DNA of 64,000 bases from Roseivirga sp. E12 (GCF_017592825.1 NZ_JAGFMD010000001.1:1426001-1490000); one strand, 5' to 3'; positions 43,675 to 52,824 are shown, counted from the first letter of the stretch. Program-made: numbers and translations. Notes: generated by a model from the sequence alone, not told the origin.

Positions 43675-44559
43675 ATTAAAATCTCAGAGAGCCATACCGT
43701 TCCCTCACTTACCACACCCCTCCGGCTTCAAGAGTATGGTGTGGGTATATTCCAAAGCGCTCCCACCAAATCGGCACTAAAAAAAGCAATAAAGAAGCAG
43801 CACATAAAAGTAAATGGGCTTCCCGCTTCAACAGCAACTTGGATAAAAGGTGGAGAAGTCATTGCCATCACTGTTCCAGAAGAGGCTAAACCCAAAAAGA
43901 CACTGGTTTTCTCACTTAAGATATTATTTGAAGACGATCACCTCGCCATAATCCATAAACCAGCAGGTATTCAGGTGAGTGGAAACAGTTTCAAGACCAT
44001 TGCCAATGCTCTTAGCCAAAACCTTAACCAAAGTAATGAGTCAGACGCTATAGTCCCACAACCTGTACATAGACTAGATTATGCGACTACGGGTCTTCTC
44101 TTAGCAGGAAAAACTTCCAGTAGCATTCGCGCCTTAAATGCATTGTTTGAGAGTAAGTCCATAGGCAAGACCTACTATGCCATAACTATTGGAGAAATGG
44201 AGGAAAGCGGAGTTATTACCTCGCCCGTAGATGGTAAAAATGCCATATCTAGATATTCAAGGGTCGATCATGTTCACTCAGATCGGTTTGGAAGGTTAAA
44301 CTTGGTAGAACTAATTCCCGAAACTGGCCGAAGGCATCAATTGCGAATACACCTCGCAAGTATTGGCAACCCCATTTTAGGAGATCCGACATATGGAGTT
44401 GATGGTTTAATATTAAAAGGGAAAGGTCTATACCTTCACGCTTACTCACTCAATTTTATTCATCCCATAACTGAAGAGCATATCCATCAGGCAGATGAGC
44501 TCCCATCGAGATTCAGGAAGATTTTTCCTACATGGCTACCTCCTCGGAGAAGTTATTAA
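43675..44559 (+). CDS. RluA-family RNA pseudouridine synthase, apparent ATT start
   Basis: It isomerises uridine to pseudouridine in rRNA or tRNA; catalytic Asp lies in HRLDYATTGLLLAG, and RRHQLRIHLASIGNPILGD is also typical. The S4 RNA-binding domain is at the N-terminus (LRLQEYGVGIF...SALKKAIKKQHIKVNG). The first standard start in frame (GTG, 43741) would remove the start of S4, including LRLQEY. The frame is open upstream to a stop at 43621-43623 and contains no ATG, GTG or TTG in between. The natural beginning by homology is at the ATT at 43675 (IKISESHTVP), giving 294 aa. An ATT start, or an ATG mutated to ATT, is the simplest reading. The 3' end overlaps nothing functional; the M24 gene starts 29 nt later. 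Confidence 0.8.
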   Translation: MKISESHTVPSLTTPLRLQEYGVGIFQSAPTKSALKKAIKKQHIKVNGLPASTATWIKGGEVIAITVPEEAKPKKTLVFSLKILFEDDHLAIIHKPAGIQVSGNSFKTIANALSQNLNQSNESDAIVPQPVHRLDYATTGLLLAGKTSSSIRALNALFESKSIGKTYYAITIGEMEESGVITSPVDGKNAISRYSRVDHVHSDRFGRLNLVELIPETGRRHQLRIHLASIGNPILGDPTYGVDGLILKGKGLYLHAYSLNFIHPITEEHIHQADELPSRFRKIFPTWLPPRRSY

Positions 44560-44588
44560 TTAGTATTTTAGGTCAAAACACTTTGACC

Positions 44589-45890
44589 ATGAGAGCCTTT
44601 ATCACAACCCTCCTATTACTCATTTGTACTACAGCATTTAGTCAAGAAGCCATGCGCAGGTGGCGGAAGATGAATCAAGTTCGCAATGACAAGTTCGACT
44701 TAGTTCTTCCCGAAGTCATGCGAGAGAATGATATCGATATGTGGATTATCATGAATCGTGAAGGCAATTTGGACCCACTTTATTCAGATATGGGTGAAGG
44801 CTATGTAGGCTCCTTCGGAAGCTATTACATCTTTACCGATCGTGGTGGCGATCGGATAGAACGTGTCTCTCTTGGGAATGACGGTTATTTATTGAAACAA
44901 GGAGGTGCATATGACTACTTTGGTTCGGTGGATGAACTTAAAGAATTCGTCACTGAACGAGACCCTAAACGTATCGGACTGAACATTTCAAGAAATATTG
45001 GCGGTGCGGATGGCCTTACACATTCAGGTTATCTTGAGTTGGCCGAAATTTTGGGCAAAAAATATGAAGACAGGTTTGTTTCCGCAGAAAAACTCGTTTC
45101 TGATTTCCGGTCAAGACGTGTTGCCAGTGAGATTGCCATTTATGGCGAGGCTGGAGAGTTCTCATATACCATCGCGGAAAGGGCCCTTTCTAATGAGGTG
45201 ATCACACCTAGTATTACAACTCTTGAAGACGTGGCATGGTGGATGAAAGAGCAACAATTTAAGCATAACCTAGGCTCTTCTTTCGGCATGCCATCAGTAT
45301 ATATTACTGGTCCGAATGGTGTAGAAGCAACCTCTTCTGACAGAATCATACAAAGAGGCGATGTCATAATGATAGACTGGGGCGTAGGGCTTATGAACAT
45401 GTTCACTGATATGAAAAGGATTGCTTATGTGTTGAAAGAAGGTGAAACCAAAGTTCCGGCTGGCATTCAAAATGCGTTTGACCAGAGCATGAAGGTTCGT
45501 GATATAGTTCAACGAACGATAAAGCCAGGGGTAACAGCCAAAAAAGCTGAGGAAGAAGTTTATAAAAAACTTACTGCAGCGGGTTTCAATCGAATGAAAG
45601 GTTTTAATCAATCTACCGACCTGGATATGACGGATGTGATTATCGGCTGCCACTCTGTTGGTAATTGGGGTCATGGTATTGGCCCTTCCATTGCCTATTG
45701 GAATCCCATCAGGATCAACTATGAACTGAAGCCTTCTAACTTAATTTCTATTGAATTCTTCGCCTATACAAAAATCCCTGAATGGGGAGGAAAGAAGCTC
45801 AGAGTACCCATAGAAGATGATGCAGTCATTACTACAAGAGGAATTGAATGGTTGTACCCAATAAACCCGAGAATGTTAGTTATCAAATAA
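44589..45890 (+). CDS. Exported M24 family metallopeptidase (Xaa-Pro peptidase-like)
   Basis: The protein is 433 aa from MRAFITTLLLLICTTAFSQ, a signal peptide; an upstream ATG at 44532 overlaps the previous gene and hides the signal, so it is rejected. The N-terminal creatinase-like domain (about 25-170) is followed by the pita-bread fold. Metal ligands are visible in IDWGVG, FTDMKRI, CHSVGNWGHGIGP, SIEFFAY and PIEDDAVIT. Such enzymes remove N-terminal residues before proline or act on dipeptides. It is periplasmic by signal peptide. Substrate unknown. Confidence 0.9.
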   Translation: MRAFITTLLLLICTTAFSQEAMRRWRKMNQVRNDKFDLVLPEVMRENDIDMWIIMNREGNLDPLYSDMGEGYVGSFGSYYIFTDRGGDRIERVSLGNDGYLLKQGGAYDYFGSVDELKEFVTERDPKRIGLNISRNIGGADGLTHSGYLELAEILGKKYEDRFVSAEKLVSDFRSRRVASEIAIYGEAGEFSYTIAERALSNEVITPSITTLEDVAWWMKEQQFKHNLGSSFGMPSVYITGPNGVEATSSDRIIQRGDVIMIDWGVGLMNMFTDMKRIAYVLKEGETKVPAGIQNAFDQSMKVRDIVQRTIKPGVTAKKAEEEVYKKLTAAGFNRMKGFNQSTDLDMTDVIIGCHSVGNWGHGIGPSIAYWNPIRINYELKPSNLISIEFFAYTKIPEWGGKKLRVPIEDDAVITTRGIEWLYPINPRMLVIK

Positions 45891-45968
45891 ATGATAATTA
45901 TGCTTTCTCTTTTGCAACCGAAGAGACAGTTAACAGGTCTAAGACTTAAAAACACAACCAAAGCTACT

Positions 45969-46382
45969 ATGAATTATAGAGAAGCAATAGGAACAAAGGA
46001 CAATCCTCTAGTGCTAAAGACACCTCCGCAGAGCTCTGAATACACTATGCATGTAGATGAAAAAGATGGCAAGGAAATATTAGTTTGTACTGTCAAGACC
46101 ACCATACTCCACTATGATATCCAATGCATTCGTGATCTTCATAACATGTTGAAAGAACATGGCGACTGGATGGAATTGGGGAGCAAAGATGAAAAACAAG
46201 AAACCAAGGAAGGCACAGTAGAGCACTGGGGTCGTTCACCCGAAAACCCCGTTGGTGGTTGGTATGGATTAAAAAAGAATTTTCGAGGAAGGTTTGGCAT
46301 GTACCTTCCACCTTTAATGGAAGCCCTAGGTCTTGCTGAAGTGACTCATGAAAAGCGCGGTAACCAAATGAGGGCAAAATAA
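45969..46382 (+). CDS. Conserved small soluble protein, unknown function
   Basis: The protein is 137 aa from MNYREAIGTKDNPLVLKTPPQSSEY; upstream in-frame starts (45891) overlap the M24 stop region and give a non-typical leader, so this ATG is preferred. It has no signal or TM. Motifs are TVKTTILHYDIQCIRDLHNMLKEHGDWMELG and VEHWGRSPENPVGGWYGLKKNFRGRFGMYLPPLMEALGLAEV (quoted in parts of a longer helix-rich stretch). It looks like a conserved DUF-type protein, but I cannot name the family. The HEAT-like gene begins 6 nt after its stop, so the two form an operon. Confidence 0.65.
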   Translation: MNYREAIGTKDNPLVLKTPPQSSEYTMHVDEKDGKEILVCTVKTTILHYDIQCIRDLHNMLKEHGDWMELGSKDEKQETKEGTVEHWGRSPENPVGGWYGLKKNFRGRFGMYLPPLMEALGLAEVTHEKRGNQMRAK

Positions 46383-46387
46383 CCTCA

Positions 46388-46912
46388 ATGGTGTATTTCG
46401 AGGAACGATTGACGGGGGGACACCCCAATTCTCTGGGCAATACTGTAGAAGTGGTTGAAGAAGTTTTGGCTAGCCCATCTTTGTTCGAAGAACTCTTCAA
46501 TTGCTACTTCAGCAATGATGAGGTGGTTCGCTTACGTACTTCCAATGCGATGAAGCGAATTTGCAAGGCCCAAAAAGGGATCCTTATTCCTTACATGGAT
46601 CGCTTTCTTGAAGAGATAGCTAAAATTGATCAAGCCTCTACCCAGTGGACGCTTGCCAGCCTTTTCAATCTATTAGAATCAGGTATGTCTTTGAGCCAGA
46701 TAGAAAGGGCTAAGCAAATCATGAAGCATAACCTTGAGTTTCATAATGATTGGATTGTGTTGAACACCACAATTGACACCCTTGGTAATTGGTCAAAAAA
46801 GGATGAGAGTCTGAAAGTATGGATATTGCCTCATTTGCAGAGGCTCTCCAAAGACAGTCGTAGGTCTGTTTCAAAAAGAGCTAAAAAGGAACTCGATCGG
46901 CTAAGTAAATGA
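46388..46912 (+). CDS. HEAT/armadillo-like helical repeat protein
   Basis: This 174-aa protein is entirely helical, with HEAT-like pairs: VVRLRTSNAMKRICKAQ, PYMDRFLEEIAKIDQASTQWTLASLF, and VLNTTIDTLGNWSKKDESLKVWILPHLQRL. It has no catalytic motif, signal or TM. Related small HEAT-like proteins act as DNA glycosylase-like or scaffold proteins, and no choice can be made here. It is co-transcribed with the gene before it and ends at a bidirectional terminator. Confidence 0.65.
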   Translation: MVYFEERLTGGHPNSLGNTVEVVEEVLASPSLFEELFNCYFSNDEVVRLRTSNAMKRICKAQKGILIPYMDRFLEEIAKIDQASTQWTLASLFNLLESGMSLSQIERAKQIMKHNLEFHNDWIVLNTTIDTLGNWSKKDESLKVWILPHLQRLSKDSRRSVSKRAKKELDRLSK

Positions 46913-46928
46913 GGCTTAAACAAAAAGA

Positions 46929-46952
46929 GCGCTGTTAGGATTCTAACAGCGC
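46929..46952. terminator. Bidirectional terminator between convergent genes
   Basis: GCGCTGTTAG-GATT-CTAACAGCGC is a perfect 10-bp stem midway between the stops at 46912 (plus) and 46975 (minus). An A-run (46922-46926) lies on its left, which gives a T-run for the minus strand. Confidence 0.85.
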
Positions 46953-46974
46953 CTACCCCTTCACCTAAAAAGCC

Positions 46975-48276
46975 TCAGCCGACTATAACTGCTGCTTCAC
47001 CATATTTAAAATGGAAAGGTGCCGCAATACCTTGGGCGTTTGCCCATTCCTTTATGAAGAGTAATTGATTCTGTGGTTTCTCGAAGACAAGAATAATATC
47101 TGAGCCTCCAAAAGCGAAGTATCCGAATTCGTCACCTTTGGCAACGTTTTGACCTTCATTCAATTCCATGTGTACCGAAGAAACCTGAGCCATACCAACA
47201 GGCACAATAGCGACCTTACCAATATCTCCTGCCGGACTATCTTTCGTATCAACAATGATCACCCCTCTGGCTTGAGTAAACTCATAACCATCTTCTGAGC
47301 CATCAGGGGCATCGAACTGACCGTTATCGAGTACCACATCTAGAAATACATTTCCTGCCACTGCCTGCGAATCGATTACCATGCCGGCTACTGGTACATG
47401 AAAGCGGTGATAATCAAATGGGCTCAGGAAGTAGTGCACGAAAGTACCCCCATTGAAAGCGCTTGCATATTCACTCCCATTAAGGAGGTCGCTAATCTGG
47501 CCTATTGTATGAGTATGCTTTAAGGTAACTCCTTCGGTTTGCTGACCTTGCTCTATCACATTTCCACTAGCATCAATATTATAGATGGCCTTGAATGTAC
47601 AGTCTGCTGGTGCAGAGACTACCTTGTTGTCATTAGGAGAAGCGATCGGCCTCATTGGCGTCAGATCCGTATTGCTGGCATTCAACTGTCGATAGAAGAA
47701 ATCGTTAAAAGTCGTCCATCCATCAATGTAGTCTGAAGAATCTTGGAGGTTATACATTGGATCGTCTTCGAAAGATTGGAGTGTCTCTGGTGTCAAAGAA
47801 GCGGGTGTATTCAAGAAGTCTCCCCAAGCTTTAGCATAGTCATCTAACCACACTTCAAACTTAAATCCGTTAGCCTCGCTCACATAATTCTGCAGGACGA
47901 TCTCCTGGCCATTGACTTCAATATTCTGATCGATCAACCAGTAGAAATGACATAGACGATCGTAAATCTCTTGACTGTAGCCATTTTGTTGATCGTTGTT
48001 ATTCCAAGCCGTATAAGTAGGCACTTGGTTTTCGCTTGGGATTACCTCAGCGAAAGAAGTTAGGTAACTGTAGTAATCGTCAGCATTTGTAGGCCAACCA
48101 TTTCCATCATACAATTCATTGAGAGCTTGATATAAATCCGAGTTCAACTGACCATTCTTGGCTCCGGTATTGGCAAGCACCAAGGATTCTTTCAGAGCAA
48201 CTGCCAGTACATTGTCATTTGCGATCTGCTTTCGTAATACATCGATTATCTCCGATGAGGTTATCTGAGTTTCCAT
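46975..48276 (-). CDS. Phosphatidylserine decarboxylase-like enzyme (PF12588-type N-terminus)
   Basis: The protein is 433 aa. Residues about 40-190 form the helical 'phosphatidylserine decarboxylase-associated' domain (YQALNELYDGNGWPTNADDYYSYL). Residues about 200-430 form the decarboxylase domain, with FNDFFYRQL, HYFLSPFDYHRFHVPVAGMV, GMAQVSSV and the self-cleavage-like site FGGSDIILVFEK, whose Ser would become the pyruvoyl group. There is no TM or signal peptide. Members of this soluble branch probably decarboxylate amino acids or phospholipid-like substrates rather than making membrane phosphatidylethanolamine. It is transcribed alone, convergent with the HEAT-like operon. Confidence 0.88.
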   Translation of the reverse strand: METQITSSEIIDVLRKQIANDNVLAVALKESLVLANTGAKNGQLNSDLYQALNELYDGNGWPTNADDYYSYLTSFAEVIPSENQVPTYTAWNNNDQQNGYSQEIYDRLCHFYWLIDQNIEVNGQEIVLQNYVSEANGFKFEVWLDDYAKAWGDFLNTPASLTPETLQSFEDDPMYNLQDSSDYIDGWTTFNDFFYRQLNASNTDLTPMRPIASPNDNKVVSAPADCTFKAIYNIDASGNVIEQGQQTEGVTLKHTHTIGQISDLLNGSEYASAFNGGTFVHYFLSPFDYHRFHVPVAGMVIDSQAVAGNVFLDVVLDNGQFDAPDGSEDGYEFTQARGVIIVDTKDSPAGDIGKVAIVPVGMAQVSSVHMELNEGQNVAKGDEFGYFAFGGSDIILVFEKPQNQLLFIKEWANAQGIAAPFHFKYGEAAVIVG

Positions 48277-48443
48277 AGCTTAGTTTTCTGTGTTTGTGGT
48301 GAGTAGAGCATCTAATTGTGCCTAACCTCAGTAATGAAGGTACCATTCAACACTCATTTATTCTCAACTAAATTAGAAAGTGGCTGAAAACCACCAGAGA
48401 CAATCTGCTTGTTTGGTTGATTTCAAAATGTGAACTTGAGACC

Positions 48444-48785
48444 ATGAAGGCATACAATTTAAATCAGAAGCGTTTTGTCACTGCAGAAAACAACAGTGGT
48501 CTTTCTTCTCATGAAACTGTATTTGAGTATCATCAAGATGGTGACATCATCACGGGAAATTATCAAGGCGGATTGATTAAAACAGGGCAGTTGGTAGGCA
48601 GGCAAATTAAACCAGACACCATTAAATTGTTGTATCACTGTATTACCGAGACGGGTGAACTGATGGCAGGAGAATCGACAGGAACGCTAAGCATGAAAGG
48701 TGAGCGAATACAGATTAATTTTGACTGGAACTGGTTAAATGGAGATCGCTCTGGAGGGAAATCAGAGTATATTGAATTGATTTAG
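48444..48785 (+). CDS. Small beta-barrel-like conserved protein ('n-acetylglutamate synthase' annotation family)
   Basis: The protein is 113 aa from MKAYNLNQKRFVTAENNSG; an upstream start at 48417 adds non-typical residues. It has a repeating antiparallel pattern: SHETVFEYHQDGDIITGNYQGGLIKTGQLVG, LLYHCITETGELMAGES, FDWNWLNGDRSGGKSEY (shown in parts). The family is commonly annotated n-acetylglutamate synthase in databases, but it lacks any acetyltransferase fold, so the name should not be trusted. Probably a small ligand-binding or lipocalin-like barrel. Confidence 0.75.
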   Translation: MKAYNLNQKRFVTAENNSGLSSHETVFEYHQDGDIITGNYQGGLIKTGQLVGRQIKPDTIKLLYHCITETGELMAGESTGTLSMKGERIQINFDWNWLNGDRSGGKSEYIELI

Positions 48786-48839
48786 CACAAAATTGAGAAG
48801 GATCTTCCATAAACTATACCATGACCAGCTAGTCTCACA

Positions 48840-49412
48840 ATGAAAAAACTAATTCTGCTATTACTTCTCGTTCCATTGTCCTTTAAGGCCATTGGTCAGA
48901 ATATAGGAAAGCCAACAGCAATATCTTTTGGCTACTACAGTCAATTTGCATTACAACCAGGGTTTAAGGTAGGGACTGACTTTATTTTCCCAGCAAGTGA
49001 TTATAATGTCAATAAATGGCTCTTAAGTACCCAAATAGGCTTTTTCACTAACATTGGTGATGACAACAACTTAGTACTGAACGTTGAAGTAGGTAAAAGA
49101 AAAACAAGTAGTTCAAAGCATGTATATCACACATTTGCTCTTGGCATTGGGTATCGTTATCAAGCGAAACTCAATTCCTTTAGTACAAGTCTAGGTTCAG
49201 GTAAGTCTAGCGACAAAGAAAGGATCTATAAGGGCTACTTCTTACCAACCCTCAGTTACGAATTCGGTTGGAACACCCATAAGAAAGTGGCTTGGTTTTC
49301 AAAATACGCGGTTGGACCAACACTATCCACTCAGGTGGAAAGTAGTTTGGCCATGTTTCTGGAAGTAGGCATGAAAATCTCACTTATCTCTAAAAACCCT
49401 GGCAATGAATAG
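48840..49412 (+). CDS. Exported beta-barrel-like protein, unknown function
   Basis: This 190-aa protein has a signal peptide (LILLLLLVPLSFKAIGQ). The rest alternates aromatic and polar residues in short strands (ISFGYYSQFALQPGF, HTFALGIGYRYQAKL, FLPTLSYEFGW), which suggests an eight-stranded outer-membrane barrel or a lipocalin-like fold. It overlaps the amine oxidase start by 8 nt, so the two are translationally coupled and presumably work together. Confidence 0.65.
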   Translation: MKKLILLLLLVPLSFKAIGQNIGKPTAISFGYYSQFALQPGFKVGTDFIFPASDYNVNKWLLSTQIGFFTNIGDDNNLVLNVEVGKRKTSSSKHVYHTFALGIGYRYQAKLNSFSTSLGSGKSSDKERIYKGYFLPTLSYEFGWNTHKKVAWFSKYAVGPTLSTQVESSLAMFLEVGMKISLISKNPGNE

Positions 49413-50601
49413 AACAGAATTTATTAAAAAGACATCTGCCATGGGCTTAGGAGCACTACTGCTACCAAGCCTTTTCACTGGCTGTGAAGACGAGTTTAGT
49501 CCAATCTTCGAGTCCAATTTTTCTGGAAAGGTACTGATCATTGGTGCCGGGGCAGCAGGATTGACAGCAGGACATGTACTAAATCAGCAGGGCATCGACT
49601 TTGAAATCATCGAGGCATCATCCGTATATGGTGGCAGAATAAAGGAGATTCAAGGATTTGCAGATTTCCCTATAGACTTAGGAGGTGAGTGGATTCATAC
49701 CAAGGCGTCAATTTTATCTGATTTGCTAAACGACAATACCATTAGTGATAAAATCGAAATCATAAACTACTCCCCTGAAACATTGCACGTTTGGAATAAT
49801 GGTAAGCTTAAAAAGCGAAACATTTTCACCCATTTCTATGGCGAGCTCAAGTTTAAAAACACAACTTGGTTCAGTTTTTTTGATCGATACATAGTACCGG
49901 GAATTTCCGATAAGATAAGATTGAACAGCCCTGTTCAGTCAATAGATTACTCATCTGACATAATTACGGTCACTGATACTTCAAACACTACTTATACTGG
50001 AGATAGAGTAATCCTAACCGTACCATTAACCATACTGAAACAAGGTAGCATCAGTTTTACACCTCCCCTTCCCGATTCAAAAATAACGGCACTTGACGAT
50101 GTCGATATGCCTGATGGTATTAAGGTGTTTATGGAATTCTCTGAACGCTTTTATCCTGATCTGCTCTATGACGGTGGTCTGTCGGCAATTCTAAGTGACA
50201 CTGATGGAGAAAAGATATTCTATGATGCTGCTTTTAGAAAAGGCTCTAGCAAAAATATCCTAGGCCTGTTTGCAGTTGGTAAACCATCAAGTGTCTACGC
50301 AAACATTGCCACGGATGAAGAACTCATAACATTCATACTCGCAGAACTCGATAACATGTTCGGAGAAAATGTCTCAAGGCATTACGTAAAACACGTTACA
50401 CAAAATTGGTCCAAAGAGCCATTCATTGGAGGTTCTTACTCCCACTATCAAAATGAGGAAGCCATTTCAACCCTTGCTCAATCTGTAAATAATAAGTTAT
50501 TCTTTGCTGGTGAGGCATACCATACAGAAGAGACCGCCACAGTACACGGAGCAGGTTTAACGGCCTACAATGTTGTTGAAGAGTTATTAAGAAATGAATG
50601 A
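49405..50601 (+). CDS. FAD-dependent amine oxidase-type oxidoreductase, exported
   Basis: The protein is 398 aa. Its N-terminus (MNRTEFIKKTSAMGLGALLLPSL then FTGC) looks like the Bacteroidota signal with lipobox Cys27, so it is likely membrane-anchored in the envelope. The FAD-binding Rossmann motif is VLIIGAGAAGLTAGHVL; GGRI follows (YGGRIKEI), and the C-terminal FAD contact is LFFAGEAYHTEETATVHGAG. Members oxidise amines, polyamines or carotenoid-like substrates. It is coupled to the beta-barrel-like gene upstream. Substrate unknown. Confidence 0.88.
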   Translation: MNRTEFIKKTSAMGLGALLLPSLFTGCEDEFSPIFESNFSGKVLIIGAGAAGLTAGHVLNQQGIDFEIIEASSVYGGRIKEIQGFADFPIDLGGEWIHTKASILSDLLNDNTISDKIEIINYSPETLHVWNNGKLKKRNIFTHFYGELKFKNTTWFSFFDRYIVPGISDKIRLNSPVQSIDYSSDIITVTDTSNTTYTGDRVILTVPLTILKQGSISFTPPLPDSKITALDDVDMPDGIKVFMEFSERFYPDLLYDGGLSAILSDTDGEKIFYDAAFRKGSSKNILGLFAVGKPSSVYANIATDEELITFILAELDNMFGENVSRHYVKHVTQNWSKEPFIGGSYSHYQNEEAISTLAQSVNNKLFFAGEAYHTEETATVHGAGLTAYNVVEELLRNE

Positions 50602-50648
50602 CCTAATTAGTAAGGTCCTACAATCTTCTTATGTATTTTAAGGCTTGA

Positions 50649-51713
50649 ATGTATCATAATCAGGCCCAGATCATATTGCCAGGTACCGACCTAAATGCAG
50701 AAATGTCCTATTTCGAAAGAATAGGTTTTAGGTTAGACAACATATTCCCTGATGATGACCCTGAAGTTGCAGTTATGTCTGGTTATGGCATTCAGCTTAG
50801 AATAGACAGGTCTGCAAAAGTCTCGCCTCCAAGTATCCATATCTTATCGGATAATCCAAAGGACATTCTAGGCATTGAAAACCAACTACTATCGCCAGGC
50901 GGTACAGTAATTACCGTAGGAATTAAGACCTATCAAGTTCCTGCACCCTTGACCAAGCATAAATTTGAGGTTCGTAAGTTAAGAGACGAAGCACCTTGGG
51001 TGATCGGAAGAGCTGGTATGCAATACCGAGATCTAGTTCCAGATCGACTAGGAGGCGGAATCATGGCTTCTCACATACGCATACCCAACGGTGGCCCAGT
51101 ACCTGACATGGTACATTATCACACCATTGGCTTTCAATTAATTTACTGCTATCGAGGGTGGGTAAAGCTGGTTTATGAAGATCAAGGGCCTCCCTTTATT
51201 CTTAGTGCCGGTGATTGTGTGACACAACCTCCTGAAATAAGACATCGTGTACTCGAGGCATCGGATAACCTTGAAGTTATCGAGATTGGTGTACCTGCAG
51301 AACACATGACCACAATTGATCATGAAATGGAATTACCAACTTCGGACATTCGACCAGAGAGAGAATTTGGTAATCAAACATTCTGTCATCATCAGGTCAA
51401 AGAAGCAAGTTGGTCATCTGATAGCATCAAAAATCTCCAATATCGTGATACTGGTATTCACCGAGCGACAATGGGCGTTGCCTCGGTAAAGGTGTATGGC
51501 ACTCATAGTAAACATGGCTTTTCTCAAACACTTAGCCACCAGCAGGACATCCTCTTTTCTTTCGTGACAGAGGGAAGCTTTTCATTACAGGTCGAGGGAC
51601 ACCCTGTACATAACTTGGAAAAAGGAGATGCATTCGTGATCCCTCCAAATTTGAATTACCAGTTCACTGATTACTCTGCTGATTTAGAACTTCTGGAAGT
51701 TGCTCTTCCATAA
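50649..51713 (+). CDS. Fused VOC-like plus double-cupin protein
   Basis: The protein is 354 aa. Residues 1 to about 80 resemble a VOC half-unit (QIILPGTDLNAEMSYFERIGFRLDNIFPDDDPEVAVMSG, in parts). Residues about 130-225 are a first cupin (HYHTIGFQLIYCYRGWVKLVYEDQG, then DCVTQPPEIRHRVLEAS), and residues about 285-354 a second (ILFSFVTEGSFSLQVEGH, KGDAFVIPPNLNYQF). Metal ligands are clear in cupin 1 (HYH...H) but weaker in cupin 2 (HQQDI...). This suggests a metal-dependent enzyme or a sensor in sugar or aromatic metabolism. No pathway partner is adjacent. Confidence 0.75.
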   Translation: MYHNQAQIILPGTDLNAEMSYFERIGFRLDNIFPDDDPEVAVMSGYGIQLRIDRSAKVSPPSIHILSDNPKDILGIENQLLSPGGTVITVGIKTYQVPAPLTKHKFEVRKLRDEAPWVIGRAGMQYRDLVPDRLGGGIMASHIRIPNGGPVPDMVHYHTIGFQLIYCYRGWVKLVYEDQGPPFILSAGDCVTQPPEIRHRVLEASDNLEVIEIGVPAEHMTTIDHEMELPTSDIRPEREFGNQTFCHHQVKEASWSSDSIKNLQYRDTGIHRATMGVASVKVYGTHSKHGFSQTLSHQQDILFSFVTEGSFSLQVEGHPVHNLEKGDAFVIPPNLNYQFTDYSADLELLEVALP

Positions 51714-51969
51714 AATCGAAATTAGAATAGATAGCCCATTCTGACAATGGTAGCCGTATGATTGGTTAAATCATTCGACTTTTTAATTACCTTGCGCACA
51801 TGAATGTATAATTCTGAGTCATGCTAATCATATCCTAAGACCAGTTCTTACTAGTCTCATGGCTCCTTTGTATTTCAATTAACTGAGTAGATCAATACTC
51901 AGCAGTTACCAAAACTTTTTTTAAACACATTGGCCACAAAATCACAAGGCCAAGGCAATTGTTTATACA

Positions 51970-52794
51970 ATGAAACATCAATTTTACTTCAATAAAACAA
52001 CCCACAGTGACAGCATTGATTCTTTGAGAGAAATCTGGAGAAACACACTTGTTGCTCCTCAAGATGACATGTGGGAATCATTTTTAGCGTTAGCGACAAA
52101 AATAGAAATCCGCACAAGTAACCAGACTATTGGTTATGCTTGTCTCAACAGTGAAAATCAAGTCTTACAATGTTTTATCATAGAAAGGTGGCTGGAGCAC
52201 GGTAAGGAAGTTTTCGATCAGTTAATTAATGAGTTCAAGGTTACTTCCGCACTTGTTGGTACTAACAATCCAGTATTTCTGGCATTGGCCATGCCGTTTC
52301 AGCAATCAGTTGAACAAAACACATTGTTATTCTACGATGCGCTTGAATCAAAGCTGAGCAACAGCGAAAAACCTCCTGTTCAGCTTGCATGGGAGAACGA
52401 TCAAGATCGATTGGTGGATTTTTATAATGATAGTACCGGAGCACCCAAAGAGTGGCTAAATCAATATTTAGGGACTCTTATTTCGCGAGGAGAACTTTAT
52501 TTCATGACTGAAGAAGAGACAATCCTTGGCACCAGCGAAGTCAGAAACAGTGAAACAGATCTTACAGTGGCAGACATTGGGATGGTGGTTTCTAAAAACC
52601 ATAGGCTTAAAGGCTACGGGGCTTATCTATTAGGCAAAGCCAAAGAATTGGCATATGACCAAGGTAGAAAACCTATATGCTCCTGTGAAGTCAACAATGT
52701 CGGTTCCTTGAAATCGATTCAGAAGAATGGTTTTAGAAGCATTCATCGCATATTGAAGCTATCCTTCCAAACAAAAAAAAAGGTGTCGGAATAG
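51970..52794 (+). CDS. GNAT family N-acetyltransferase
   Basis: This 274-aa protein has the acetyl-CoA binding part at the C-terminus (TVADIGMVVSKNHRLKGYGAYLLGKAKELA; then PICSCEVNNVGSLKSIQKNGFRSIHR, in parts), which matches GNAT motif A/B. The N-terminal half (1-130) is an additional, GNAT-like domain without a clear CoA site, as in double-GNAT proteins. It acetylates an amine of unknown identity. The left arm of its terminator encodes the last residues (VSE), so gene end and terminator overlap. About 250 nt upstream are non-coding. Confidence 0.85.
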   Translation: MKHQFYFNKTTHSDSIDSLREIWRNTLVAPQDDMWESFLALATKIEIRTSNQTIGYACLNSENQVLQCFIIERWLEHGKEVFDQLINEFKVTSALVGTNNPVFLALAMPFQQSVEQNTLLFYDALESKLSNSEKPPVQLAWENDQDRLVDFYNDSTGAPKEWLNQYLGTLISRGELYFMTEEETILGTSEVRNSETDLTVADIGMVVSKNHRLKGYGAYLLGKAKELAYDQGRKPICSCEVNNVGSLKSIQKNGFRSIHRILKLSFQTKKKVSE

Positions 52795-52808
52795 CCGACA
52801 CCTTTTTT
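52782..52808. terminator. Terminator overlapping the GNAT stop codon, usable from both strands
   Basis: GGTGTCGG (52782-52789) pairs with CCGACACC (52795-52802) around AATAG, which contains the TAG stop (52792-52794). TTTTTT follows at 52803-52808, and an A-run precedes at 52773-52781, so it can also end the convergent minus-strand gene at 52825. Confidence 0.85.
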
Positions 52809-52824
52809 AACAAGTAAGTCTTAT

